Assembly: GCA_002842045.1 (NCBI GenBank)
Contig: PHBX01000001.1
Coordinates: 62,001 to 126,000, forward strand
DNA length: 64,000 nucleotides
Origin: Chloroflexi bacterium HGW-Chloroflexi-3
GTDB taxonomy: Bacteria > Chloroflexota > Anaerolineae > Anaerolineales > Anaerolineaceae
Direction of reading: 5' to 3'
Shown: positions 44,605 to 52,609 of the stretch, piece after piece
Position numbering within the stretch: position 1 is the first letter of the stretch
Layout: the number at the start of each line of letters is the position of its first letter
Position numbers and translations under genes: made by a program
The notes under the pieces: model-generated
What the model was told of the DNA's origin: nothing
The model's database searches: none
The model's input: only the letters and a program-made list of their open reading frames with translations

Positions 44605-46846
44605 ACCAAGACCAAAACAACTGGAGATTTTGAAATATACCAATGGGAAAATGGGTATTTCTGCAGTTCCAGGAAGTGGTAAAACACAGACTTTATCGTA
44701 TCTGGCTGCCAATTTGCTGTTTGAAGGCAGAATTGAAGATGACCAGGAGATTCTGGTCGTCACATTGGTGAATGCGGCAGTAAATAACTTTTCTAATCGA
44801 ATCTCAGGTTTCATGGAAGGATTCGGATTACTTCCCGGAGTGGGTTATCGCGTCAGAACATTACACGGATTGGCTCATGATATCGTAAGAGAACGTCCAG
44901 ATCTTGTTGGTTTAGGAAACGAATTCGAAATTATTGATGAGCGTGAAACAAACCAAATCCTGGATACTTCCGTCGAAAGCTGGTTAAAACGAAATCCTAA
45001 TTTTATAGATCGCTGGGGAAAACAGGATTATACAAACAATTTAAATCGTAATCAGAAATCGGATTGGCAATCTGCTGTTTCGTCAGTCTGTACAAATTTC
45101 ATTCGAACTGCAAAAGATCTACAATTATCACCGCAGGAAATCTATACAAGATTATCAGACTTAAAAATCGACGACTCCTTACTTAACCTGGGTGCAGATA
45201 TTTATGAAGACTATCAAAGAGCATTGAATTATCGATCCGCTGTTGATTTTGATGATTTAATTCGTCTGGCTCTTTTGTCTTTACAAATTGATCCGGATTA
45301 TTTAAATCGTTTGAGATATCTATGGCCATTTATCCTGGAAGATGAAGCCCAGGATAGCAGTCGCTTACAGGAATTTATTTTACAAACACTCGTAGGAGAA
45401 AACGGTAATTGGGTGCGTGTTGGTGATCCAAATCAGGCAATATTTGAATCATTCACGACCGCAAGTCCTGAGTATTTGAAAAATTACCTTGCTCATCCCG
45501 ATGTAAGCGCTAAAACATTACCTAATTCAGGTCGATCTACACAATCTATCATTAATCTTGCCAATGAATTAATTCGTTGGACGAATCAAGACCACCCAAT
45601 TCATCCGTTACGAAGTTCATTAACTAAGCCATTTATCGAGCCTACACCAAAATATGACCCCCAACCTAACCCGGAAGATCACCCGGAAAAAATTTTTCTA
45701 TTTGAAAAGCAACAATCTTCCGACCAGGAAATTAAGAGTGTGATTGTATCTTTGGGAAAGTGGTTACCAGTAAATCCTGATAATACAGTCGCAATTCTTG
45801 TTCCAAGAAATTTCAGAGGAGGAAAAATAGTCGAAGCCCTTCAGAAAGAAAAAATCCCTTATGTTGAAATATTACAGACCAGCCAATCAACCAGAAATAC
45901 CGCTGCGATTTTGGCTGCCATCCTGAATTTCTTGGAAAGCCCAAATCAAACCACTCGACTTATAAAAATATTTGACTTCCTGTCGCGGATAAAATTTTCT
46001 GTGACCAGACAGACCAGGGAAGAAATTGTCAAACTAATTCGATCATGTAATTATCTGGAAGAATTCTTATTCCCTGTCCCCGATCATGATTGGATTCACA
46101 ATCTATTTCAACAAGAAAAACCACCTGAAAATAAAATAGTTCAGATTTTGCTTGAATTCAGAACCCTATTATCAAGATGGTTAAAAGCTGCAGATTTGCC
46201 AATCCACCAAACTATCATCACCATCAGTCAGGAAATATTTGAAAAACCGGCCGATTTAGCCCTGGCACACAAATTGGCACTTATTCTTGAGCAATACGCT
46301 AAAAACCATCCTGATTGGTTGCTACCTCAGTTTGCTGAAGAATTAACTTTAATTGCCGAAAATCGTAGAAAACTGCAGGGATTTTCCGATGAGGAATCCA
46401 GCTTTAATCCCGAAATGCATAAAGGCAAAGTCGTTGTCACAACCTATCACAAAGCTAAAGGACTTGAATGGGATCGGGTTTACTTGATGTCAGTAAACGA
46501 CTATGATTTCCCTTCGGCAACGATAGGTGATCATTTTATATCCGAAAAACATATTTATAAAGATGAAATCAATTTGGAAGCAGAAATAAATCAAAAACTT
46601 AAGGCATTAGCGAACAGTGATCTTGAAAACCTCTACTTAGAATATGGGTTTGCTACAGAACAAGCCAGATTAGAGTATGCGGCCGAAAGAATTCGCCTTT
46701 TCTTTGTGGGAATAACGAGAGCAAAAAAGGAATTAATCATTACCTGGAATACGGGTGACACACATCATAGAAACAAGATAAATGCCAATCCTTCCATACC
46801 ATTTTTGGCCTTAGCGGCTTTTTGGGAGAAACAAAATGAAATTTGA
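44597..46846 (+). CDS. UvrD/AddA-type ATP-dependent helicase without nuclease domain
   Basis: The 749-residue SF1A helicase has all motifs: Walker A AVPGSGKTQTL (residues 23-33), Walker B LEDEAQDSS near 250, motif III VRVGDPNQAIFESF, motif V TYHKAKGLEWDRVYL and motif VI FFVGITRAKKE near 703. It should unwind DNA 3' to 5'. It is shorter than AddA and lacks a C-terminal RecB-type nuclease; that role appears to be taken by the next gene. It overlaps the pseudo-helicase gene by 8 bp and the nuclease gene by 11 bp, so the three proteins are very likely made together. Confidence 0.9.
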   Translation: MFRPRPKQLEILKYTNGKMGISAVPGSGKTQTLSYLAANLLFEGRIEDDQEILVVTLVNAAVNNFSNRISGFMEGFGLLPGVGYRVRTLHGLAHDIVRERPDLVGLGNEFEIIDERETNQILDTSVESWLKRNPNFIDRWGKQDYTNNLNRNQKSDWQSAVSSVCTNFIRTAKDLQLSPQEIYTRLSDLKIDDSLLNLGADIYEDYQRALNYRSAVDFDDLIRLALLSLQIDPDYLNRLRYLWPFILEDEAQDSSRLQEFILQTLVGENGNWVRVGDPNQAIFESFTTASPEYLKNYLAHPDVSAKTLPNSGRSTQSIINLANELIRWTNQDHPIHPLRSSLTKPFIEPTPKYDPQPNPEDHPEKIFLFEKQQSSDQEIKSVIVSLGKWLPVNPDNTVAILVPRNFRGGKIVEALQKEKIPYVEILQTSQSTRNTAAILAAILNFLESPNQTTRLIKIFDFLSRIKFSVTRQTREEIVKLIRSCNYLEEFLFPVPDHDWIHNLFQQEKPPENKIVQILLEFRTLLSRWLKAADLPIHQTIITISQEIFEKPADLALAHKLALILEQYAKNHPDWLLPQFAEELTLIAENRRKLQGFSDEESSFNPEMHKGKVVVTTYHKAKGLEWDRVYLMSVNDYDFPSATIGDHFISEKHIYKDEINLEAEINQKLKALANSDLENLYLEYGFATEQARLEYAAERIRLFFVGITRAKKELIITWNTGDTHHRNKINANPSIPFLALAAFWEKQNEI

Positions 46847-47657
46847 TTATTCTCAGAACAAGCTTCATGATTACCAGGAATGTCCTCGCAGATTTGAATT
46901 AAGGTATCTTTTACAAAGAATTTGGCCGGCAGTACACTCAGAACCGGTTCTGGAATTGGAAGAGCAAATCAATAATGGAAAAATCTTTCACCTTATGGCT
47001 CAACAATATTTCAGTGGCATTAATCCGGATGTCATCCTATTGCAGGTTGAAAATGTAAAAATTTCCACCTGGTGGAAAGCATTTCTCACCTTTGCAGAAT
47101 CATACAATAATTTACCTCATCAATCCGAGGTATTGATATCTTCAAAAATTAATAATAAAAGTTTTGTTGGTGTTTTTGATTTACTGGTTTACTCCCCTGG
47201 TAAAAAAATAACCATTATTGATTGGAAAACAAATCATGTCAAACCTTCCAGGAAAAATTTGGAACAACATATACAAACACGCCTTTATCCATTGTTATTA
47301 AAATCAAGCGGAAAACAGTGGAACAATGGGAATGAAATACAACCAGATCAAATTGAAATGATTTATTGGTTTGCCAATTTTCCAGATGAACCGCAATCAT
47401 TTTTATATTCCCAACACCAATATCAATCAGATCTGATTTTTATTCAGGATTTGATTAACCAAATTGAGACAACGAATGTAGGAGAATTTCCATTAACGAC
47501 TAATCAAAAAAGGTGCAACTTCTGCAATTATCGTTCGCTTTGTGGTCGTGGAACAAAACCTGGCTCAACAGAGGAAATTGATAACCAAGAATTGGAATAT
47601 CTATACGAAGAAATAGAGGAGATTGATATAAAACAGATTGGAGATATTGCTTTTTAA
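46836..47657 (+). CDS. Stand-alone Fe-S PD-(D/E)XK nuclease (RecB/AddB C-terminal type)
   Basis: The 273-residue nuclease begins YSQNKLHDYQECPRRFELRY, with Cys16. The catalytic core has His in IFHLMAQQYF, Asp in VGVFDLLVY, IIDWKTN (Asp-x-Lys near residue 127) and QTRLYPLLL (the RecB-family Gln-x3-Tyr). The C-terminal CNFCNYRSLC gives three more cysteines (about 227, 230, 236), together with Cys16 forming the four ligands of the 4Fe-4S 'iron staple' of AddB and Cas4 nucleases. It is a separate polypeptide rather than a helicase domain. It starts 11 bp inside the helicase gene and is followed by recJ after 2 bp. Confidence 0.9.
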   Translation: MKFDYSQNKLHDYQECPRRFELRYLLQRIWPAVHSEPVLELEEQINNGKIFHLMAQQYFSGINPDVILLQVENVKISTWWKAFLTFAESYNNLPHQSEVLISSKINNKSFVGVFDLLVYSPGKKITIIDWKTNHVKPSRKNLEQHIQTRLYPLLLKSSGKQWNNGNEIQPDQIEMIYWFANFPDEPQSFLYSQHQYQSDLIFIQDLINQIETTNVGEFPLTTNQKRCNFCNYRSLCGRGTKPGSTEEIDNQELEYLYEEIEEIDIKQIGDIAF

Positions 47658-47659
47658 CC

Positions 47660-49975
47660 ATGGCAACGTATAAATGGGTAGAAAAGAAAAAAAGTCCAGT
47701 CCCGAAGGAAATCCAGGAAAGATTTCCAAATCCATGGGTCCAACAGATATTTGCCCGCAATAATATCTTCAATATTGAAGCAGCACAAAGGTTTATTAAC
47801 CCATCGCTCTATATTCCTACTCCTTCATCAGAATTACCTGATCTTGATGTAGCTACCCATCGATTACTGGAAGCAATAGCTAACCGGGAATTAATTGGAA
47901 TTTGGGGTGATTTTGACGTAGATGGTCAGACAGCTACCACTGTATTGTTTGAAGGTCTGAAAAATCTGGGAGCAAATGTTATTTACTACATTCCCGTTCG
48001 CTCAAAAGAATCTCACGGGATTAAGTTAAGTTCTTTAAAAGAATTTCTCAAAAACGGAATTTCTATCCTTTTGACGTGTGACACTGGAATCAGTGAGCAT
48101 GAATCGATTGAATATGCCAACCAACAGGGTGTCGATGTTCTTGTCACAGATCACCACAGCCTGCCGGAAATTCTTCCCAAAGCCATGGCTAAAGTTAACC
48201 CGCAGAGATTACCAGAAGCACATCCCTTAAGAACACTATCTGGCGTGGGTGTGGCGTACAAACTCATTGAATGGTTGTATCAATTATCCGGTAAAAATGA
48301 TGATTGCGTTGCTTTGTTGGATTTGGTTGCCCTGGGTACAGTCGCCGATGTGGCAATTCTAACCGGAGAAAATCGTTACCTCGTCCAAATGGGGTTAAGA
48401 CTTTTACAAAATCCGACGAGAATTGGTTTACAGGAGATTTACAAAAACCGAAAACTCCAGAATGGTCAGATTACAGAAACTCATATTGGATTTTATCTCG
48501 CACCACTTTTGAACGCTCTGGGTCGATTATCCGATGCTAACCAAATTGTTGATTTCCTGACAACCAACGATTTGCAAAAAGCTAAAGTCTTTGCTGCACA
48601 ATTAGAAAATATTAACGAACGACGAAAATTAATTACCGAACAAATAACCGATGCAATTCTTTCGAAATTTGAACTAAATAAAGAATTGCAGAATCAACCG
48701 GCAATTATCATGCACCATTCTGAATGGGAAGCAGGCGTTCTTGGTATTGTAGCCAATCGCCTGGTTGAGATTTATCAGAAACCTACAATTTTATTAACAG
48801 GGAAAAAAGATACAGATTATTTCGGTTCTGCGCGATCTATCGAGAATCTAAATATTATTAAGGCAATTCAAACAAATGCTGATTACCTTAACCACTTTGG
48901 GGGACATGCAATGGCTGCTGGTCTCTCCCTGGAACCGGATAAGTTATCACCATTTCAGGATAGTTTTAACAAAACAGTCCTGAATTTAGTAGGTGAAACC
49001 ATTTTTCAAAAAGAGTTGCAAATTGATGGATATATCAATTTTGATTTGATCACAATGGATTTTGTAAGAGAATTGGAAAAATTGGCACCTTTTGGCCCCG
49101 GTAACCCTGCCCCATTATTTGCCAGCAAAGACGTAGTAATTGAGAAAATCCGAAAAATGGGCAGGAAATCGGAACACTTGAAGATTACAGCTTCAGATAC
49201 ACTCGAAAATATTCAGGAATTTATTTGGTGGCGCGCAAATCAGGAAGATCTCCCTGACGAAAAAATGGATATTGCCTTTTATTTACATAGTTCAAACTAT
49301 CAGGGCAAACCAAGTGTTCAGGTTGAAATATTAGCCATTCAACCCAGTGAAACCACGCTGGCTGAGGTTAACATAAAAAATGAAGCGCTTGAAGTCATTG
49401 ATTATCGAAAAAAATCTCCTGGCAATCAAGAATGGCTCGAAAAATATGACGATATCCTCTGGTATCAGGAAGGGCTGAAACAGGATTTTTCCCGAACTCA
49501 CAATCGCCTCAATTTGCACCCTGCTGAAACACTTATTATTTTTACTATTCCACCAAACTTATCAGAATTACAGAAAATTTACTTAACTGTTCGCCCAACG
49601 CATCTGGTTCTTTTTGGAAATCAACCACTTGAAAAATCTGTGAACCTGTTGATTAAAACAATTGCTGGAATGTTAAACCACGTTATCAAAAATCGAAACG
49701 GATTATTCCGACCATTTGAAATAGCCGTTGCAATCGGACAGCGAAAAACAACGGTGGAAACTGTCTGCAGATACTTACATGCAATCGGTCAAATAACTTT
49801 ACTGGAACATCCTGATACACAATGGTTAGTCAAACACGGAGGGAAAAAAGATGCAATCAAAGCAGAGTTGTATCAACAAAATATAGATTTTTTACACAGA
49901 GAAACACTTGCTTTCTATAAATGGTTTAAAGAGGTAGATTTGGATAAATTACAAAATTCCATGTTTGATTTTTAA
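47660..49975 (+). CDS. recJ: Single-stranded-DNA-specific exonuclease RecJ with C-terminal extension
   Basis: The 771-residue DHH exonuclease degrades single-stranded DNA 5' to 3' in recombination and repair. Motifs are GDFDVDGQTATT (catalytic Asp pair), CDTGIS, VTDHHSLPE, LGTVADVA and GGHAMAAG in DHHA1. An OB domain follows. From about residue 590 there is an extension with a winged-helix-like stretch (RPFEIAVAIGQRKTTVETVCRYL region, about 690-712) that E. coli RecJ lacks. It closes the pseudo-helicase-helicase-nuclease cassette, 2 bp after the nuclease stop. Confidence 0.93.
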   Translation: MATYKWVEKKKSPVPKEIQERFPNPWVQQIFARNNIFNIEAAQRFINPSLYIPTPSSELPDLDVATHRLLEAIANRELIGIWGDFDVDGQTATTVLFEGLKNLGANVIYYIPVRSKESHGIKLSSLKEFLKNGISILLTCDTGISEHESIEYANQQGVDVLVTDHHSLPEILPKAMAKVNPQRLPEAHPLRTLSGVGVAYKLIEWLYQLSGKNDDCVALLDLVALGTVADVAILTGENRYLVQMGLRLLQNPTRIGLQEIYKNRKLQNGQITETHIGFYLAPLLNALGRLSDANQIVDFLTTNDLQKAKVFAAQLENINERRKLITEQITDAILSKFELNKELQNQPAIIMHHSEWEAGVLGIVANRLVEIYQKPTILLTGKKDTDYFGSARSIENLNIIKAIQTNADYLNHFGGHAMAAGLSLEPDKLSPFQDSFNKTVLNLVGETIFQKELQIDGYINFDLITMDFVRELEKLAPFGPGNPAPLFASKDVVIEKIRKMGRKSEHLKITASDTLENIQEFIWWRANQEDLPDEKMDIAFYLHSSNYQGKPSVQVEILAIQPSETTLAEVNIKNEALEVIDYRKKSPGNQEWLEKYDDILWYQEGLKQDFSRTHNRLNLHPAETLIIFTIPPNLSELQKIYLTVRPTHLVLFGNQPLEKSVNLLIKTIAGMLNHVIKNRNGLFRPFEIAVAIGQRKTTVETVCRYLHAIGQITLLEHPDTQWLVKHGGKKDAIKAELYQQNIDFLHRETLAFYKWFKEVDLDKLQNSMFDF

Positions 49976-50051
49976 TTCACCGATGATCTCGTACTGCCAT
50001 TTTTACTCTCCCTGTTTATCGTAAAATGTGATAGACTTGTGGTCAATATGG

Positions 50052-50078
50052 GCGGCAACATTGTTGTCACCTTTCCGC
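50052..50078 (+). promoter_or_regulatory. Possible ribosomal-protein leader hairpin before rpsF
   Basis: A nested stem GCGG-CAAC-ATT-GTTG then CCGC can form 60 nt before the rpsF ATG. Many bacteria regulate rpsF by an S6:S18-binding leader RNA with a CCG element; this may be such a site, but I could not match the whole consensus. The rest of the 49976-50137 gap holds no other clear signal. Confidence 0.3.
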
Positions 50079-50137
50079 TTCTGGCTCATGAATAATTGAG
50101 ATACAGCAGCAAACCCGAGGAAAGGAGGAAGTTTTAA

Positions 50138-50422
50138 ATGCGAAATTATGAGTTAATGGTTTTACTTCAACCAGATCTGGATGAGACAGCTTTTGGTGAT
50201 GTTACATCAAAAATTACTGGTTGGGTAACTGATAATGGCGGAACTGTTGAAAAAACTGTTGATTGGGGAAATCGCCGAATGGCTTATCAAATTCGAAAGC
50301 AACGCGAGAGTCATTATGTGCTTTTCCAAATCGCCGTCGATCCATCAGCTACCAAAGAATTAGAACGCAATATCCGGTTTTTAGAACCAGTAATGCGTCA
50401 CATGCTTTCAGTTGCTGAGTAG
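50138..50422 (+). CDS. rpsF: 30S ribosomal protein S6
   Basis: The 94-residue protein is a normal S6: MRNYELMVLLQPDLDE at the start and VDWGNRRMAYQIRKQRESHY in the middle. It binds S18 in the small subunit. It has a very strong AAAGGAGGAAG ribosome site. It opens the classic rpsF-ssb-rpsR operon. Confidence 0.97.
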   Translation: MRNYELMVLLQPDLDETAFGDVTSKITGWVTDNGGTVEKTVDWGNRRMAYQIRKQRESHYVLFQIAVDPSATKELERNIRFLEPVMRHMLSVAE

Positions 50423-50478
50423 CATATGTTGTTTTGATGTAGGAAGTGCTGGTTGATCGAACACAATCGGAGTTATTG

Positions 50479-50874
50479 ATGAGTAGAGGTTTGAACAAAG
50501 TTATGATAATTGGATATCTGGGACGCGATCCTGAGATGCGGGTAACTCCCTCAGGACGGGCTGTGACAATATTTGTTATTGCCTGCAATCGATCCTGGAA
50601 TTCTTCTGATGGTGAACGCCATCTTGAAACCGAATGGTTCAATGTCGTGACCTGGGGAAATCTCGCTGAGATTTGTAAACAATATCTGTTCAAGGGTTTA
50701 CAGGTTTACATCGAAGGACGGCTTCAATCCAGACGCTGGGAGGATACAGAAGGTTGTAAACACACCAGTGTGGAAATTGTTGCCTCTGAAATGATGATCC
50801 TGGGAGACCGAAAAGAGATCAACACTCAAACTCCTCCATCTACGCTTGAAGTAAATGATAATTATTCCGTATAG
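50479..50874 (+). CDS. ssb: Single-stranded DNA-binding protein
   Basis: The 131-residue OB-fold protein begins [21 protein letters not shown] and has [12 protein letters not shown]. It binds single-stranded DNA in replication and repair. The C-terminal tail is short and ends NDNYSV, without the acidic DDDIPF tip that recruits partners in E. coli. The longer frame from 50446 is rejected: ATG 50479 has GGAG 6 nt before it and matches the family N-terminus. It lies between rpsF and rpsR. Confidence 0.95.
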   Translation: MSRGLNKVMIIGYLGRDPEMRVTPSGRAVTIFVIACNRSWNSSDGERHLETEWFNVVTWGNLAEICKQYLFKGLQVYIEGRLQSRRWEDTEGCKHTSVEIVASEMMILGDRKEINTQTPPSTLEVNDNYSV

Positions 50875-50885
50875 GAGAGAACGAA

Positions 50886-51158
50886 ATGACAAACGAGAAT
50901 GGTCAATTTCGAAGGGGTCCTGGAAATCGCCGTGGTTTTACCCCCCGTCCAAAAATTTGCCAGTTTTGCTCTGACAAAGAAGTAAAAATAAATTACAAAG
51001 ACGTAGATTTATTGCGTCGTTATGTAATGGAAGATGGGAAAATCCGACCACGCCGACAAACAGGCACATGTGCCAAACACCAAAGAGAGATCGCAGCTGC
51101 TGTGAAAAAAGCTCGGTTTGTGGCACTTTTACCTTTCGTTGCATCCATGGAAGATTAA
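50886..51158 (+). CDS. rpsR: 30S ribosomal protein S18, Cys-containing form
   Basis: The 90-residue S18 has [22 protein letters not shown] and the conserved [24 protein letters not shown] near residue 25 and CAKH further on form a likely zinc site, so this is the Cys-plus (zinc-binding) paralogue type. Near the 5' end [12 protein letters not shown] is a basic arm. It is last in the rpsF-ssb-rpsR operon and is followed by a terminator. Confidence 0.96.
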   Translation: MTNENGQFRRGPGNRRGFTPRPKICQFCSDKEVKINYKDVDLLRRYVMEDGKIRPRRQTGTCAKHQREIAAAVKKARFVALLPFVASMED

Positions 51159-51181
51159 TTCTTCTATAAATAAAAACTTAT

Positions 51182-51222
51182 AAAAGGGCATGGTGTGGTT
51201 CTACCTCCTATGCCCTTTTTAA
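51182..51222 (+). terminator. Terminator after rpsR
   Basis: AAAAGGGCAT pairs with ATGCCCTTTT around an 18-nt loop and runs into Ts and As, between rpsR and the foldase gene. Confidence 0.75.
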
Positions 51223-51238
51223 AAATCGAGGTTTTAAC

Positions 51239-52555
51239 ATGGCACCTTCCCCAGAGAAAAAATTTGTATCCAAAAAACATAAAGCACGATTACAACAAGA
51301 GCAACAACATCGCAAGATGTTGATTATTGCCTCCATCATTATTGTTGCAATTGTCCTGATTGTGCTTGCTTATGGAATATTGGACCAAACGATCCTAAAA
51401 AATCAGAAACCTGTAGCAAAAGTTGGTGATACTGTTATCCGGTCAGAAGAATTCATCAAAATGGTTAAACTTGAACGTCAACAAATGAACGGTCAGGCTT
51501 ACCAGTATGAAACTTATAAACAATTCTTTGGTTTTGATGAACAAAATTCTGCTTACTTTGACAGTTTGATTCAACAAATTCAGGCACAAATGGCTGTACC
51601 AGAAACCGTGGGTGCAACCGTTTTAACGAGCATGATCGACACACAAGTAATCGGTTTTTATGCAGAAGAAAACGGAATTGAAGTCACAGAACAGGAAATT
51701 CAGGATGCGATTCAAAGAGATTTCGGATATTTTCCCAATGGTACCCCAACACCTGAAAACACTGTGATTCCTTATGCTACTTCAACCATGAGTCCAACAC
51801 AATACGCTTTAATAACTGCAACCCCCACAGTAACACCCATTGAAGAAGATGATGAAAGCGAAGAAGAATCTACAACAGAAGTTGAAGTTGTTGAGACGGA
51901 AGCAACACCAGAAGAAGTGGAAGATGTAATCTCCGCTACTCCGACAGTTTCACCCTCTCCAACCGCTTATACTGAAGATTTATATCAGGAAAATTACAGA
52001 TCCTTTGTTGAAAATTTTGGTAAGATTGGTCTGAATGAGAAAGATATTCAAAAACTCTATCGGGTTCAGTTAATCAGTCAGAAAGTGTACGAACTGATCA
52101 CGGCTGATATACCAACGGAAGAAGAACAGCTTTGGGCTCGTCACATTTTGGTAGCAACAGTCGAAGAAGCAGAAGATGTTCTCACTCGCCTGGAAAATGG
52201 CGAAGATTGGTCAAACATTGCTGCTGAAGTTTCCACCGATACAAGTAATAAAGATATAGGTGGTGATTTAGGTTGGTTCGGGAAAAATGCAATGGTAACC
52301 GAATTCGAAACCGCTGCCTTCGAATTGGAAATTGGTGAAATCAGCGATCCAGTCGAGACTAGATTTGGTTTCCACATTATTCAACTCCTGGGTAAAGAAG
52401 TTCGTCCCATTGAAAGCAGTAAATTAGATCAAAACAAACAAATATCCTTCAATGAATGGCTCACCAAAGAAAAAGCAAAGTACACCATTGAACAATACGA
52501 TGATGTCTGGACAAAAATTGTACCGAACACCCCCGCCTTTGGAGATTTTCAGTAG
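51239..52555 (+). CDS. Membrane-anchored parvulin-type peptidyl-prolyl isomerase (PrsA/SurA-like)
   Basis: The 438-residue exported foldase has one N-terminal membrane segment (about residues 27-50), a SurA-N-like helical region, and a rotamase domain near 295-390 (ARHILVATVEEAEDVLTRL, DIGGDLGWFGKNAMVTEFE, ETRFGFHIIQLLG). Residues about 165-240 form a Thr/Pro/Glu-rich acidic insertion within the chaperone region. It likely helps exported proteins fold. GAGG lies 8 nt before the ATG. It is a single-gene unit between two terminators. Confidence 0.9.
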   Translation: MAPSPEKKFVSKKHKARLQQEQQHRKMLIIASIIIVAIVLIVLAYGILDQTILKNQKPVAKVGDTVIRSEEFIKMVKLERQQMNGQAYQYETYKQFFGFDEQNSAYFDSLIQQIQAQMAVPETVGATVLTSMIDTQVIGFYAEENGIEVTEQEIQDAIQRDFGYFPNGTPTPENTVIPYATSTMSPTQYALITATPTVTPIEEDDESEEESTTEVEVVETEATPEEVEDVISATPTVSPSPTAYTEDLYQENYRSFVENFGKIGLNEKDIQKLYRVQLISQKVYELITADIPTEEEQLWARHILVATVEEAEDVLTRLENGEDWSNIAAEVSTDTSNKDIGGDLGWFGKNAMVTEFETAAFELEIGEISDPVETRFGFHIIQLLGKEVRPIESSKLDQNKQISFNEWLTKEKAKYTIEQYDDVWTKIVPNTPAFGDFQ

Positions 52556-52576
52556 AATTAGCAAGTTCTAAATTTA

Positions 52577-52609
52577 AAAAATCGGGTTATTCGCCCGGTT
52601 TTTTTTATT
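52577..52609. terminator. Bidirectional terminator between the foldase gene and smc
   Basis: AAATCGGG pairs with CCCGGTTT around a short loop, with a long T-run on the plus strand and Ts on the minus strand, at two convergent stops. Confidence 0.82.
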
